In this document: one piece after another, positions 1 through 7,319 of the stretch
How the letters are laid out: the number at the start of each line of letters is the position of its first letter
Position numbering within the stretch: the stretch's first letter is position 1
Source: a virus
DNA: 22,161 nucleotides
Virus record (IMG/VR): IMGVR_UViG_3300010354_000761
Location: 1-22,161 of that record
Direction: 5' to 3' (one strand)
Program-made: the position numbers and the translations under genes
The notes under the pieces: generated by a model
What the model was told of the DNA's origin: nothing
Seen by the model: only the letters and a program-made list of their open reading frames with translations
Database searches by the model: none

Positions 1-164
1 CAGAATGTCAACTTCATTTCTTTTTGTGACATTCCACAGTGCTTTGCTGCTTTGGGAAGATTCCACTTTGCAGAAAAGAGTGCTTCATTTGCCTCTTTTA
101 CATTTTCTGGAGTGGTTTTAACAGTCTCTTCTTTAAGATCTTTGTATGAGATTTTGTAAACCAT
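1..164 (-). CDS. Small hypothetical protein, possible helix-turn-helix (3' end outside window)
   Basis: The reading frame is open on the minus strand from an ATG at 164-162 to the window edge, giving 54 complete residues and no stop, so the C-terminus is missing. It begins MVYKISYKDL and ends in the helical segment KWNLPKAAKHCGMSQKEMKL. The pattern N-L-x-K-A-A-x-x-x-G-M-S-Q-x-E-M resembles a Fis-type helix-turn-helix, so a DNA-binding role is possible, but this is inference from one short motif. No Shine-Dalgarno sequence stands out before the ATG; the upstream leader is A-rich and holds a short direct repeat. It follows another small gene in the same direction. I do not recognise a named family. 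Confidence 0.65.
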   Translation of the reverse strand, partial: MVYKISYKDLKEETVKTTPENVKEANEALFSAKWNLPKAAKHCGMSQKEMKLTF

Positions 165-185
165 GTTTTTCAAAAAAAGTAATAA

Positions 186-212
186 GGAGATTTTTTGCCG
201 GGAGATTTTTTG
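186..212. repeat. Two-copy 12-bp direct repeat in a small intergenic gap
   Basis: GGAGATTTTTTG occurs at 186-197 and again at 201-212, a period of 15 bp, in the 63-bp gap between two minus-strand genes. On the transcribed strand it reads CAAAAAATCTCC twice. No hairpin or terminator is formed. It could be a replication-slippage product or a protein-binding site; nothing in the sequence decides between these. Confidence 0.5.
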
Positions 213-227
213 GGACCTTTTTGGAAT

Positions 228-410
228 CTAAAGTGGATTTGCGTATGAGAGTGTCTCTTCATCCACCGTAGCACGAACAAAGTCTAGCACATTCATAAAC
301 TCTTCAACGGTCTCACAAGTCACTTGCTTCTCTGACCCTTCATTGGAGTACAGGTATACTGTACGCTTGATGGGGTCCACCACGCAGCGTGAGAGGTACT
401 CGTCTTGCAT
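228..410 (-). CDS. Conserved small hypothetical protein, 60 aa
   Basis: A 60-residue soluble, acidic protein starting MQDEYLSRCVVDPIKRTVYL. It contains a likely beta hairpin (RTVYLYSNEGSEKQVTCET) followed by a helix (VEEFMNVLDFVRATVDEE), with no membrane segment or signal. The start is supported by a Shine-Dalgarno-like AAAGGA a few bases upstream of the ATG. It lies downstream of the 240-aa virion protein gene in the same direction, separated by about 50 bp that contain no clear promoter or terminator. From memory, similar small proteins recur in T4-like cyanophages, but I cannot assign a function. The coherent secondary structure pattern and proper ribosome binding site make it a real gene rather than a chance frame. 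Confidence 0.75.
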   Translation of the reverse strand: MQDEYLSRCVVDPIKRTVYLYSNEGSEKQVTCETVEEFMNVLDFVRATVDEETLSYANPL

Positions 411-460
411 TCGGTCGTCCTTTGATTACCCACTTATCATAGCAGGTCCATGGGTGGGTG

Positions 461-1183
461 TCAAGCCTGGTAGGGTTCCATTTTAACGGGATAATCTTTT
501 GGACTCTCCCCAACGTATTCGCTGACATTCCTAGGAACATCTTTTCTTTGTCCATAGACTACATACGAACAATTGATAGGACCACTTAGATTATTTTTAA
601 TAATAATCCTTTGTCCCCATTCAATTTTTTCCACAAATAATTCTTGATATGATTCAAAGGGAGTTAAAGTAACACCAACAGTGTCCATATCAACTAAGTT
701 TTTCCAATAATCTGGAAGTTCAATTACTGTAGAATCTTGAAGTTTCCCCCTCAAATATACTTCTGCTTCTGGACCTTCAAGACAAATATAACGAAGACGA
801 TGCCCCTGCTTTGATGGGTGTTTAATATCAAATGCTTTTACTGCACCAACACTGTTTCCATACCATGTCCCAAGAAAATTTGATGCAGTGACAGTTCCAG
901 TCACCACAACATTACCACTAAAATTAGTTGTATTTGCTTGAACATTGAAAGTTGGAATAGGTCCTGTGCTTCTTTCTAATGTTACAGAAGCAGTGCTGCT
1001 TCCTGCCAAATGCATATAAACATAATCTGCAGGTGATGATGTTGTGTTCACAAGAACCATAGAAACATCACTGATGTTGAAAAATCCTTCAAAAGGAGTT
1101 ATTGAAAAATCATCATTATCTCTGTACTCAATACTTGGTGCTGGACCAGCAAATGTCCCATACTTTTCAAACTTAAATGCCAT
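461..1183 (-). CDS. Virion structural protein, fibre-like, paralog of the upstream gene (240 aa)
   Basis: The N-terminal 115 residues are rich in Ser, Thr, Val and Asn with short beta-repeat strings such as TNFSGNVVVTGTVTASNF, typical of phage fibre or baseplate appendage proteins. Residues about 118-218 form a distinct domain with the pattern H-P-S-x-x-G-x-x-L-R-Y-x-C-L-E-G-P-E, then V-Y-x-R-G, then I-E-L-P-D-Y-W. The same domain is at the C-terminus of the 220-aa protein encoded just upstream, so the two genes are tandem paralogs with different N-termini. The ATG overlaps the TAA of the upstream gene by one base (TAATG), which implies coupled translation. It lies at the distal end of the minus-strand baseplate operon. 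Structural role is inferred from composition and context. Confidence 0.8.
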   Translation of the reverse strand: MAFKFEKYGTFAGPAPSIEYRDNDDFSITPFEGFFNISDVSMVLVNTTSSPADYVYMHLAGSSTASVTLERSTGPIPTFNVQANTTNFSGNVVVTGTVTASNFLGTWYGNSVGAVKAFDIKHPSKQGHRLRYICLEGPEAEVYLRGKLQDSTVIELPDYWKNLVDMDTVGVTLTPFESYQELFVEKIEWGQRIIIKNNLSGPINCSYVVYGQRKDVPRNVSEYVGESPKDYPVKMEPYQA

Positions 1184-1845
1184 TATTCAACGATCTCCGT
1201 TTCCAACTTAGGTACATCTTTTCTTTCACCAAAGACATGATAAAAACAATTAATAGGAATACCAGGTTTAGCCTGCAGATAAACTTTATTATCTCCTATT
1301 CTTTTTACGATAATATCTTGATGTGCTCCGATTGGCGTAATAGAAACTGTAATAGTTTCTTCGTCAACAAGACCAGTCCAATACTCAGGTAATTCTATCT
1401 CAGTTCTATTTAAAAGTCTACCTCTAAAATAGACTCCATTTTCTGGACCTTCTAAACAAGTATGAACTAGTTTCTTCCCAGGTTCTGTTGGGTGATCAAT
1501 AACAAAATTCTTAACCGATGCTTGAAGTACCTGTGTTCTTACAACTTTTGCTTCAATAAATTTTGCTTTCAGTAAAGTATCAATTCTCACAAAACTCTGG
1601 AATCTGGAATAGAGTTTTACCCACAATGAATAAAGTGGTTTTGCTTTTGCATCTGGATTCCCAAGTTGACCCACCATTAAAGTTGCTTGAGGAGAACTAT
1701 AACTTCCTGCTCTTCCTGTCTGCAAAGGACCTTCTACATATGCAGATCCATTAATTTTTCCAGGACCAATTCCTAACGCTGGAGGAGTTCCAGCTCCAAC
1801 CATTAGTTGACCACCAGCTGCTACATCATCCATTAAAAATGCCAT
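1183..1845 (-). CDS. Virion structural protein, paralog of the 240-aa protein (220 aa)
   Basis: The first 60 residues are Gly/Ala/Pro-rich (GGQLMVGAGTPPALGIGPG), followed by a repeat-like segment (residues 88-112) resembling a coiled or beta-helical shaft. Residues about 113-212 hold the shared domain: D-H-P-T-x-x-G-x-x-L-x-x-x-C-L-E-G-P-E, V-Y-F-R-G-R-L, I-E-L-P-E-Y-W and the ending GERKDVP. It aligns along its whole length with the 240-aa neighbour. The start has a strong Shine-Dalgarno AAGGAG at 1857-1852, six bases before the ATG. Family knowledge: proteins with this Glu-Gly-Pro-Glu domain are commonly annotated as virion structural proteins in cyanophages; I infer a baseplate or fibre location from the operon. 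Confidence 0.8.
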   Translation of the reverse strand: MAFLMDDVAAGGQLMVGAGTPPALGIGPGKINGSAYVEGPLQTGRAGSYSSPQATLMVGQLGNPDAKAKPLYSLWVKLYSRFQSFVRIDTLLKAKFIEAKVVRTQVLQASVKNFVIDHPTEPGKKLVHTCLEGPENGVYFRGRLLNRTEIELPEYWTGLVDEETITVSITPIGAHQDIIVKRIGDNKVYLQAKPGIPINCFYHVFGERKDVPKLETEIVE

Positions 1846-1855
1846 TTTTTTCTCC

Positions 1856-2509
1856 TTATTTTAATTGTTTTGATTGGAAATCTTTTCCACCAACTTTAGA
1901 ATCTTTTTTGGAGACCGAATCAGTAACTCCACGAACTAAAGAACTATAAATTTTCATTGAGCTATTAGCAACAATTTCTGCACTACCAGATGTTGCCAAT
2001 TTATATTTACTCTTAGCGTTAATTAAAACTTTTTTACCATCAATATCAATCGTCTCGCTTGCTTTTAATCTGATGTTTCCTTTACTCCCACCTTCTCCTA
2101 CAGCAATTAATTCAATATCAGTTCCTTGAAGTCTTATTTTTCCGTTTTTTGCATTAATGACAATGTTTCCATTCTCTGCTTTTAGAAATAAACTATCTTC
2201 TGCTTCTGTAACTCCTTTACCAAATCCACATTCAAGTTGAAAATGTCCAGGAGATATTGAAGTGGTCCACCCCTTTCTTGGTCCATCCTTATCCAAAGAA
2301 AGTTCATGTCTAGCATCAGATCCTTGAAGTAAAATATCAGCCGTTACATCTCCTTGTTTGTGAATGTGACCAAAACTAATAGAACCGTGATCATTGCCAT
2401 AACGAATTGCCGTATAATTTTGTTTGGCAGTGTTATTTTTTGATGGTTGTTTATTTGTTGTAGGAGAATTACCAACTTTTGTATTGTTGGTATTTTGGGA
2501 TGTTGGCAT
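1856..2509 (-). CDS. Spike-like virion protein with beta-repeat C-terminal half (217 aa)
   Basis: The first 30 residues are a low-complexity Asn/Thr/Lys/Gln linker. Residues 33-100 include IRYGNDHGSISFGHIH and look like a compact beta domain. Residues about 105-190 consist of short alternating strands (LFLKAENGNIVINAKNG, IRLQGTDIELIAV, NIRLKASETIDIDGKK), the pattern of a triple-stranded beta-helix such as the C-terminal spike of T4 gp5 or VgrG. No lysozyme motif is present. Because the gp5-type protein in this operon lacks such a needle, this protein may supply the membrane-piercing spike as a separate chain; that is inference. It is read just after the 1574-aa protein gene, with a gap of about 39 bp and no clear terminator. 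Confidence 0.75.
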   Translation of the reverse strand: MPTSQNTNNTKVGNSPTTNKQPSKNNTAKQNYTAIRYGNDHGSISFGHIHKQGDVTADILLQGSDARHELSLDKDGPRKGWTTSISPGHFQLECGFGKGVTEAEDSLFLKAENGNIVINAKNGKIRLQGTDIELIAVGEGGSKGNIRLKASETIDIDGKKVLINAKSKYKLATSGSAEIVANSSMKIYSSLVRGVTDSVSKKDSKVGGKDFQSKQLK

Positions 2510-2548
2510 TAGTATTAATAATTCAAGGTACTAGTATTTAATCTCGTT

Positions 2549-5500
2549 TTATTCATTCGGTATTGTGTCCTGCGGAGTTCTTGGGATATTAAGTCTAGGA
2601 TCATTGCTGGTAATATCAGTACCAGATCTCTGAATAGCACTTGGAGGTGTAGTGACTCTTCCAGTAATGCTTTCTTGTAGAGTGTCGTAAATCCTTATAG
2701 GTTCTCCAATAGTCGCATAATATCCAGCATACTTCACTCCCTTTTCAAAATAAACTGCACCATAGTAAGGTCTTCCATCTATGTATCTAGTTTGTTTTAG
2801 ACCAACTAAGTCAGTTACTTGAATGATTTTTTCTGGAGGTGCAATCGGATCTCTAACAACTTTGAAGATAGGTCTGAAAGTTGCATTAACTCCAGTTTCT
2901 GTGACCATCTCTATAATTGGGTAAATATCAAAACCTATACCTGGATTTACTACTTTAACAGCATTAATTCTACCAAAAGTATCGCAACTATATTCCAGTT
3001 CTGCTCCGTTGTTTGGAGTAATACGAAGTTCATCAACACCGCAGTTGTAATTGATTCCCGGATTTTCTACAATAACTTGATCCAAAACAAGAGTTGCTGG
3101 ATAACCTGGTCCAGATGGTTCTAAATATCCATTTCCAGGATCAAGAACATCAACTCTTTCAACAATACCCTTTCCACCAACTCTCTTTGCACATGGAGGA
3201 GGAATTAGTATTGCAGAAACTGCCATTGGATTTTTTGTCCATGGAGTTTCATCAGTCTTTACGAGAGTAATATCCTTTTCTATCAGCAGAGCAACACCAG
3301 AAGGATTATTGGTGAAGACTGATGCTATTTTAGGATCAACTTCTCCTCGCAAATTTGTCAATTCAATTTCAACATCATATTTTCCAGCAGTTACATTTGT
3401 TATGAATGTGTTTGCATCATCAAGTCTCACCCAAAGATTTTCTTGATTATAATAAGAACGACCTACTTCGGTTCCTCCAATTTTTAGGACGGCAGTATTA
3501 TCTGCCTGCAATGTAACTCTATATTCACCACTCTCTGGAAATTCAACCCCAGACCATTTCAAGTTAAACGATCCAATAACATTTGGATCAGGGGAAGAAA
3601 TACTTTTAAAGGTTTTTGGAGACACGGCATTTTCAAAAAATCCAGTCCAACGCCCCTCATTATATTTAAATAATGGTGGTCCGGAATAAGTTACTCCATT
3701 TTTCTCAGACACAGGAACAATAGATTCAGATGTCCTATTTGGAGATAATTGTCTTGCATTAGTTGCGGTTATACTCGCATTATTAATGTCATCATTTGCA
3801 TTAGCATCCCAGAAAATAATCCTTTGTTGTTTTTGATCTGGTCTTGGTCCAGTATCCAGAATTTCAGGATCTCTTGACCCGGGTTCTATTCCCTCAAATA
3901 CAATAGGGCCATATTTCTTATTTGCTTTAAATGTTCCTGTTGCTTTAGATGATCCTTTTGTTCCACTTAAAGGTCTAGAAAAAACCACAGGACCTTTACT
4001 TTCAGTTGGAATAGTAATCTTGGTTACAGCATATCCAAAATTTTTATCGTCATACCAATCAAAAGTGAAGTCAATTTCAATAATATCATTACCACCAGCC
4101 AACATGTAGTATTGATTACCTTCTTTAACAAAAAGACTTCCTGCGGGTTGTTCTTGTTCTTGCTTTACTACTAGTGGTGATTGCCAATCTTTCGTGTTGA
4201 AAATCTTTTTCGTAATAACACTGCTTGTAGAAACAACGGAGTTGGAAACTTCTACTGTTATTGTAAGTCTACCCTTTGTTAGGAATCTTTTCACTAAAGA
4301 TGGATTTTGTATATCAGGTGCATCTAACTGAGACACTTCCACGCCATCAATTAACAATCTACCATTATCATCTTTAGCACCTTTAATACCATAGAATCCA
4401 TCATAAGGAATATCCACTTGCCAATCATTTCTAAACACAGTTCCCGAAGAATCACTTCCGGGAGTTGGTAAAGGTTTCACTGGAGAAACTGCATATCTAT
4501 TCATAAAATTGCTCCATCCAGGAACAAATGTAGTTTCAATAATTGAAGATTCTGGAGTTGAAGTTGTAGTACCCTCTAAAATATAAGTCAGTTCAAAAGT
4601 AGTTCTACCAGTACCATCAACCTTACTTTTCTTACCGCTTTTAAAAATTCCATTTCCATTGGATACACTTATTTGTATATCGTCATTGTCGTTGCTAGAA
4701 CGAACAAAGTCTGCAAATATTGTTGTTCCAGTAACCTCTCCTTTTTTAACTTTTGCCTCTTTGTTTTTTCCTTTCTCTGAAATTAAACCCTGCTCCATTT
4801 TTCCAGGTCTTTTTGCACCTTCTGGATCTACACTTGCAACGACATTATAAACTACATTCTTTCTAACCTTGACTTTCTCAATTTTTTTGTCTTTATTTTT
4901 GTCTACATTTGTAATAACAAAACTGTCAAGACCATCTTGCGAAGTAAACACAAATCTCATATTAGAGTTTCGTTTCATTCTACCTTCACCATAAACCTTG
5001 AAAGATACTTCCTGTAAATTTGATGTTTCTTTCTGGGGAATTATTGTTGTGGTACTTTCTCTTCTTCCAGTAAATCTTACAGGAATCCATGAACTAGGAA
5101 ATCTAGTGGACCAAATTGGATTTGGTGGGCATCTTCCTTCTTGAACAGGAACTGGTTCTTTAGGTGGAACTGGTTCTGGAGCATCAATAGTAATTGCAAC
5201 ACCAAATGGATTTTCATACCAAGACTTGGAAGAAACTACTTTTTCAACTGTGGTAGAAACTTCAATATTGATTCCCAATGCCATTGGGTTTCCTTTAGAT
5301 AATGGCGCAAAGTCTTTCTGTTCAAGTTCTGCTCTGATTCTATATTTACCTGCCTTAAAAAATTTAGTCTCAACAGTTTTCCCAGTGCTTTGACCCGATC
5401 TAGTAAATCCTTGTTTTTTTATTATTACTTCATCTCCACCATTATTAACGTTCTTCAATCCATTTCCAATACCTGCTTTACCTCCCCCACTTGCATTACC

Positions 5501-7273
5501 AATGAAAATTTTTGCATTGTCATCGCAAGCAATTTCAATTCTATAATTACCATCAACAGGAAATTCAATATACTCCCACTTAATTACATGAACTCCAGCA
5601 AAACTATCTGTCTGAGCTTCCTTAGAAGATAAACTATAAGGAGAAACTCCATATTGGGATAGAAAATCATTTCCTGCAGATGTTACTCTCCAAAGTTTTC
5701 TATTTGCTTTATTGATATATTCTGTAGTGCTAAAAATACTTTTACTTTGCAAAGAAGTTTGATTACCAGCAGGTATAACTCTAGCTGCTGATAATTGTCT
5801 AGCATTAACTGCTGTTAATTTGGCATTAACATCACTTCCCCCACCATCAAAGAGATTTATTCTTTGTTGTCTTTGGTCAGGTCTTGGTCCGGTGTTTACA
5901 ATGTCAGGTGCTTTTGACCCTGCTGCTCTTCCTTCAAATATAATAGGACCATATTTTTTATTTGTCTTGAAAGTTCCTGTTGCTTTAACTGATCCTTTAC
6001 TTCCACTTAAAGGTCTCTTTAGTACAACAGGTCCACCTCTTTCGGTAGGAATTGTAATTTTGGTTGCAGCATATCCAGCAACACCGGGATTATCATCCCA
6101 ATCAAAAGTGAAATCAATTTCAACTATATCATTACCACCAGCCAACATGTAGTATTGATTACCTTCTTTAATAAACAAACTTCCAGCCGCTTGCGTTTCA
6201 GTTTTATAAACTGTTTGCGTTTCATATTGTATTTGATTTAACAAGTCAACTTGAATTGTATGATTGCCTTCTGTTATTGTTTTTGAAACAGGTTTTACTG
6301 GACCCTTAAAATCTCCAAGATCAAATAGTTTGTCTCCATCAACATAAAGAGTTGCAACATTATCACAGAGACCTCTAAAAATATATTCCCCAGAGATTGG
6401 AAAGTTTTCTTCCCACTCCATAGTAAAAGTAACTCCAGCATTATCACTTCCTCTAACTTCTGATGGTTTAACTGGAGATATGGCATAAGTATTCATAAAT
6501 TCGGACCAATCTTTATCAAAGGTCACATCATAAGATTGGTCAACAATTGTTCCATTACCTTTGGTTATTCTTATGGGTTTATTTTTTCGTGTTGTCCAAA
6601 AAGGATTTTGTAGTTGTTCAAGTTGTTTTTGATAAGTATCAATCTCTACTTGAATAGGATCTAAAGTATTTGAAGTATAAACTCTAGGATCCCAAACCCC
6701 AAGTTCTTCTCCATTTGGTCCGTAGTTAATCCCATATCCAACCTCAGTATCTGGGCAAGGAAAATATTCCTCAAAGTCATCTTCATCTGCAAAAATTTCA
6801 ACAGAGTCTGCCGTTTCACCCAATACGGAAGTTAAGACAGCGCCAGAACCAAACTGACACTCATCTCTTGCAGCAACGAGTGGTGGGAATTTATAACCAT
6901 GCCCACTCCTAACAATATCAACTGCCAGTAAAGATCCGTCTCTACCTATGACTGGATTGCCAACAGCACCTATACCATCTCCGCCAAAAATTTGAATCTC
7001 TGGTGGTCCACATTGAGTAATTGTTTGTATGCCACCACACTCATCTTTTTTTGTAGATACGATGTCGGTTGTGGTGAGTTTGTTTACATCATTGATCGTT
7101 AAGTAGAGTATTTCATTATTGCCATTAACGAATATAAAAATGGTTCCTGGATTATTTTTTGCATAAGTATTGGCTTCACAAATTGAAACGTTGTTAATGT
7201 ATCCAAGAACTGGATCAACATATCCAACTCTAATATCATCTATAGATGCTGGGCCAAATAAATTAAAAGGCAT
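2549..7273 (-). CDS. Giant virion structural protein with PA14-like modules and a ~670-residue duplication (1574 aa)
   Basis: It contains four PA14-like beta-sandwich modules, recognisable by a W-x-x-F-M-N-x-Y-A-x-S-P start, a hydrophobic G-E-Y-x-x-x-x-x-x-D-N-x-A-x-L strand pair and a terminal G-x-H/Y-x-I-x-V/A-x-L strand, at roughly residues 254-350, 530-690, 919-1030 and 1207-1350. Between the members of each pair lies a copy of a second module beginning AGSLF-I/V-KEGNQYYMLAGGND (residues about 362-498 and 1043-1178). Residues about 700-915 are a unique spacer rich in Lys. The C-terminal third carries repeated N/D-P-G-x-G-Y/F-type motifs. PA14 domains bind carbohydrate in other proteins, so a receptor or surface-binding baseplate appendage is a reasonable inference. 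The start ATG lies after a 45-bp gap from gp5 with a late-promoter-like box. Confidence 0.85.
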   Translation of the reverse strand: MPFNLFGPASIDDIRVGYVDPVLGYINNVSICEANTYAKNNPGTIFIFVNGNNEILYLTINDVNKLTTTDIVSTKKDECGGIQTITQCGPPEIQIFGGDGIGAVGNPVIGRDGSLLAVDIVRSGHGYKFPPLVAARDECQFGSGAVLTSVLGETADSVEIFADEDDFEEYFPCPDTEVGYGINYGPNGEELGVWDPRVYTSNTLDPIQVEIDTYQKQLEQLQNPFWTTRKNKPIRITKGNGTIVDQSYDVTFDKDWSEFMNTYAISPVKPSEVRGSDNAGVTFTMEWEENFPISGEYIFRGLCDNVATLYVDGDKLFDLGDFKGPVKPVSKTITEGNHTIQVDLLNQIQYETQTVYKTETQAAGSLFIKEGNQYYMLAGGNDIVEIDFTFDWDDNPGVAGYAATKITIPTERGGPVVLKRPLSGSKGSVKATGTFKTNKKYGPIIFEGRAAGSKAPDIVNTGPRPDQRQQRINLFDGGGSDVNAKLTAVNARQLSAARVIPAGNQTSLQSKSIFSTTEYINKANRKLWRVTSAGNDFLSQYGVSPYSLSSKEAQTDSFAGVHVIKWEYIEFPVDGNYRIEIACDDNAKIFIGNASGGGKAGIGNGLKNVNNGGDEVIIKKQGFTRSGQSTGKTVETKFFKAGKYRIRAELEQKDFAPLSKGNPMALGINIEVSTTVEKVVSSKSWYENPFGVAITIDAPEPVPPKEPVPVQEGRCPPNPIWSTRFPSSWIPVRFTGRRESTTTIIPQKETSNLQEVSFKVYGEGRMKRNSNMRFVFTSQDGLDSFVITNVDKNKDKKIEKVKVRKNVVYNVVASVDPEGAKRPGKMEQGLISEKGKNKEAKVKKGEVTGTTIFADFVRSSNDNDDIQISVSNGNGIFKSGKKSKVDGTGRTTFELTYILEGTTTSTPESSIIETTFVPGWSNFMNRYAVSPVKPLPTPGSDSSGTVFRNDWQVDIPYDGFYGIKGAKDDNGRLLIDGVEVSQLDAPDIQNPSLVKRFLTKGRLTITVEVSNSVVSTSSVITKKIFNTKDWQSPLVVKQEQEQPAGSLFVKEGNQYYMLAGGNDIIEIDFTFDWYDDKNFGYAVTKITIPTESKGPVVFSRPLSGTKGSSKATGTFKANKKYGPIVFEGIEPGSRDPEILDTGPRPDQKQQRIIFWDANANDDINNASITATNARQLSPNRTSESIVPVSEKNGVTYSGPPLFKYNEGRWTGFFENAVSPKTFKSISSPDPNVIGSFNLKWSGVEFPESGEYRVTLQADNTAVLKIGGTEVGRSYYNQENLWVRLDDANTFITNVTAGKYDVEIELTNLRGEVDPKIASVFTNNPSGVALLIEKDITLVKTDETPWTKNPMAVSAILIPPPCAKRVGGKGIVERVDVLDPGNGYLEPSGPGYPATLVLDQVIVENPGINYNCGVDELRITPNNGAELEYSCDTFGRINAVKVVNPGIGFDIYPIIEMVTETGVNATFRPIFKVVRDPIAPPEKIIQVTDLVGLKQTRYIDGRPYYGAVYFEKGVKYAGYYATIGEPIRIYDTLQESITGRVTTPPSAIQRSGTDITSNDPRLNIPRTPQDTIPNE
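3755..4146 (-). repeat. Internal repeat, second copy of the AGSLF module
   Basis: This part of the 1574-aa gene encodes residues about 1043-1178, opening with AGSLFVKEGNQYYMLAGGND and ending near T-N-A-R-Q-L. It matches the copy encoded at about 5795-6190 along its length, with identity visible at both protein and DNA level. Boundaries are approximate. Confidence 0.85.
5795..6190 (-). repeat. Internal repeat, first copy of the AGSLF module
   Basis: It encodes residues about 362-498, opening with AGSLFIKEGNQYYMLAGGND and continuing through GPRPDQRQQRI to V-N-A-R-Q-L. It is the partner of the copy at about 3755-4146. The flanking PA14-like modules are duplicated at the same spacing of roughly 665-680 residues, so the repeat is part of a larger duplicated unit. 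Confidence 0.85.
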
Positions 7274-7311
7274 ACTTATATTTTATCTTTACTGTCTGCA
7301 TCTTTATTTTT

Positions 7312-7319
7312 TATTTATC
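7312..7319 (-). promoter_or_regulatory. Possible T4-type late promoter (GATAAATA) for the 1574-aa gene
   Basis: On the minus strand the bases read GATAAATA, seven of eight matches to the T4 late consensus TATAAATA, 39 bp before the ATG at 7273. It overlaps the last base of the gp5 stop codon. The position is suitable, but the short AT-rich box could occur by chance. Confidence 0.4.

Noticed and set aside
427-460. ACCCAC/GTGGGT inverted repeat between the 240-aa and 60-aa genes
   Set aside because: Six-pair stem with a 20-nt loop and no T run; not a credible terminator.
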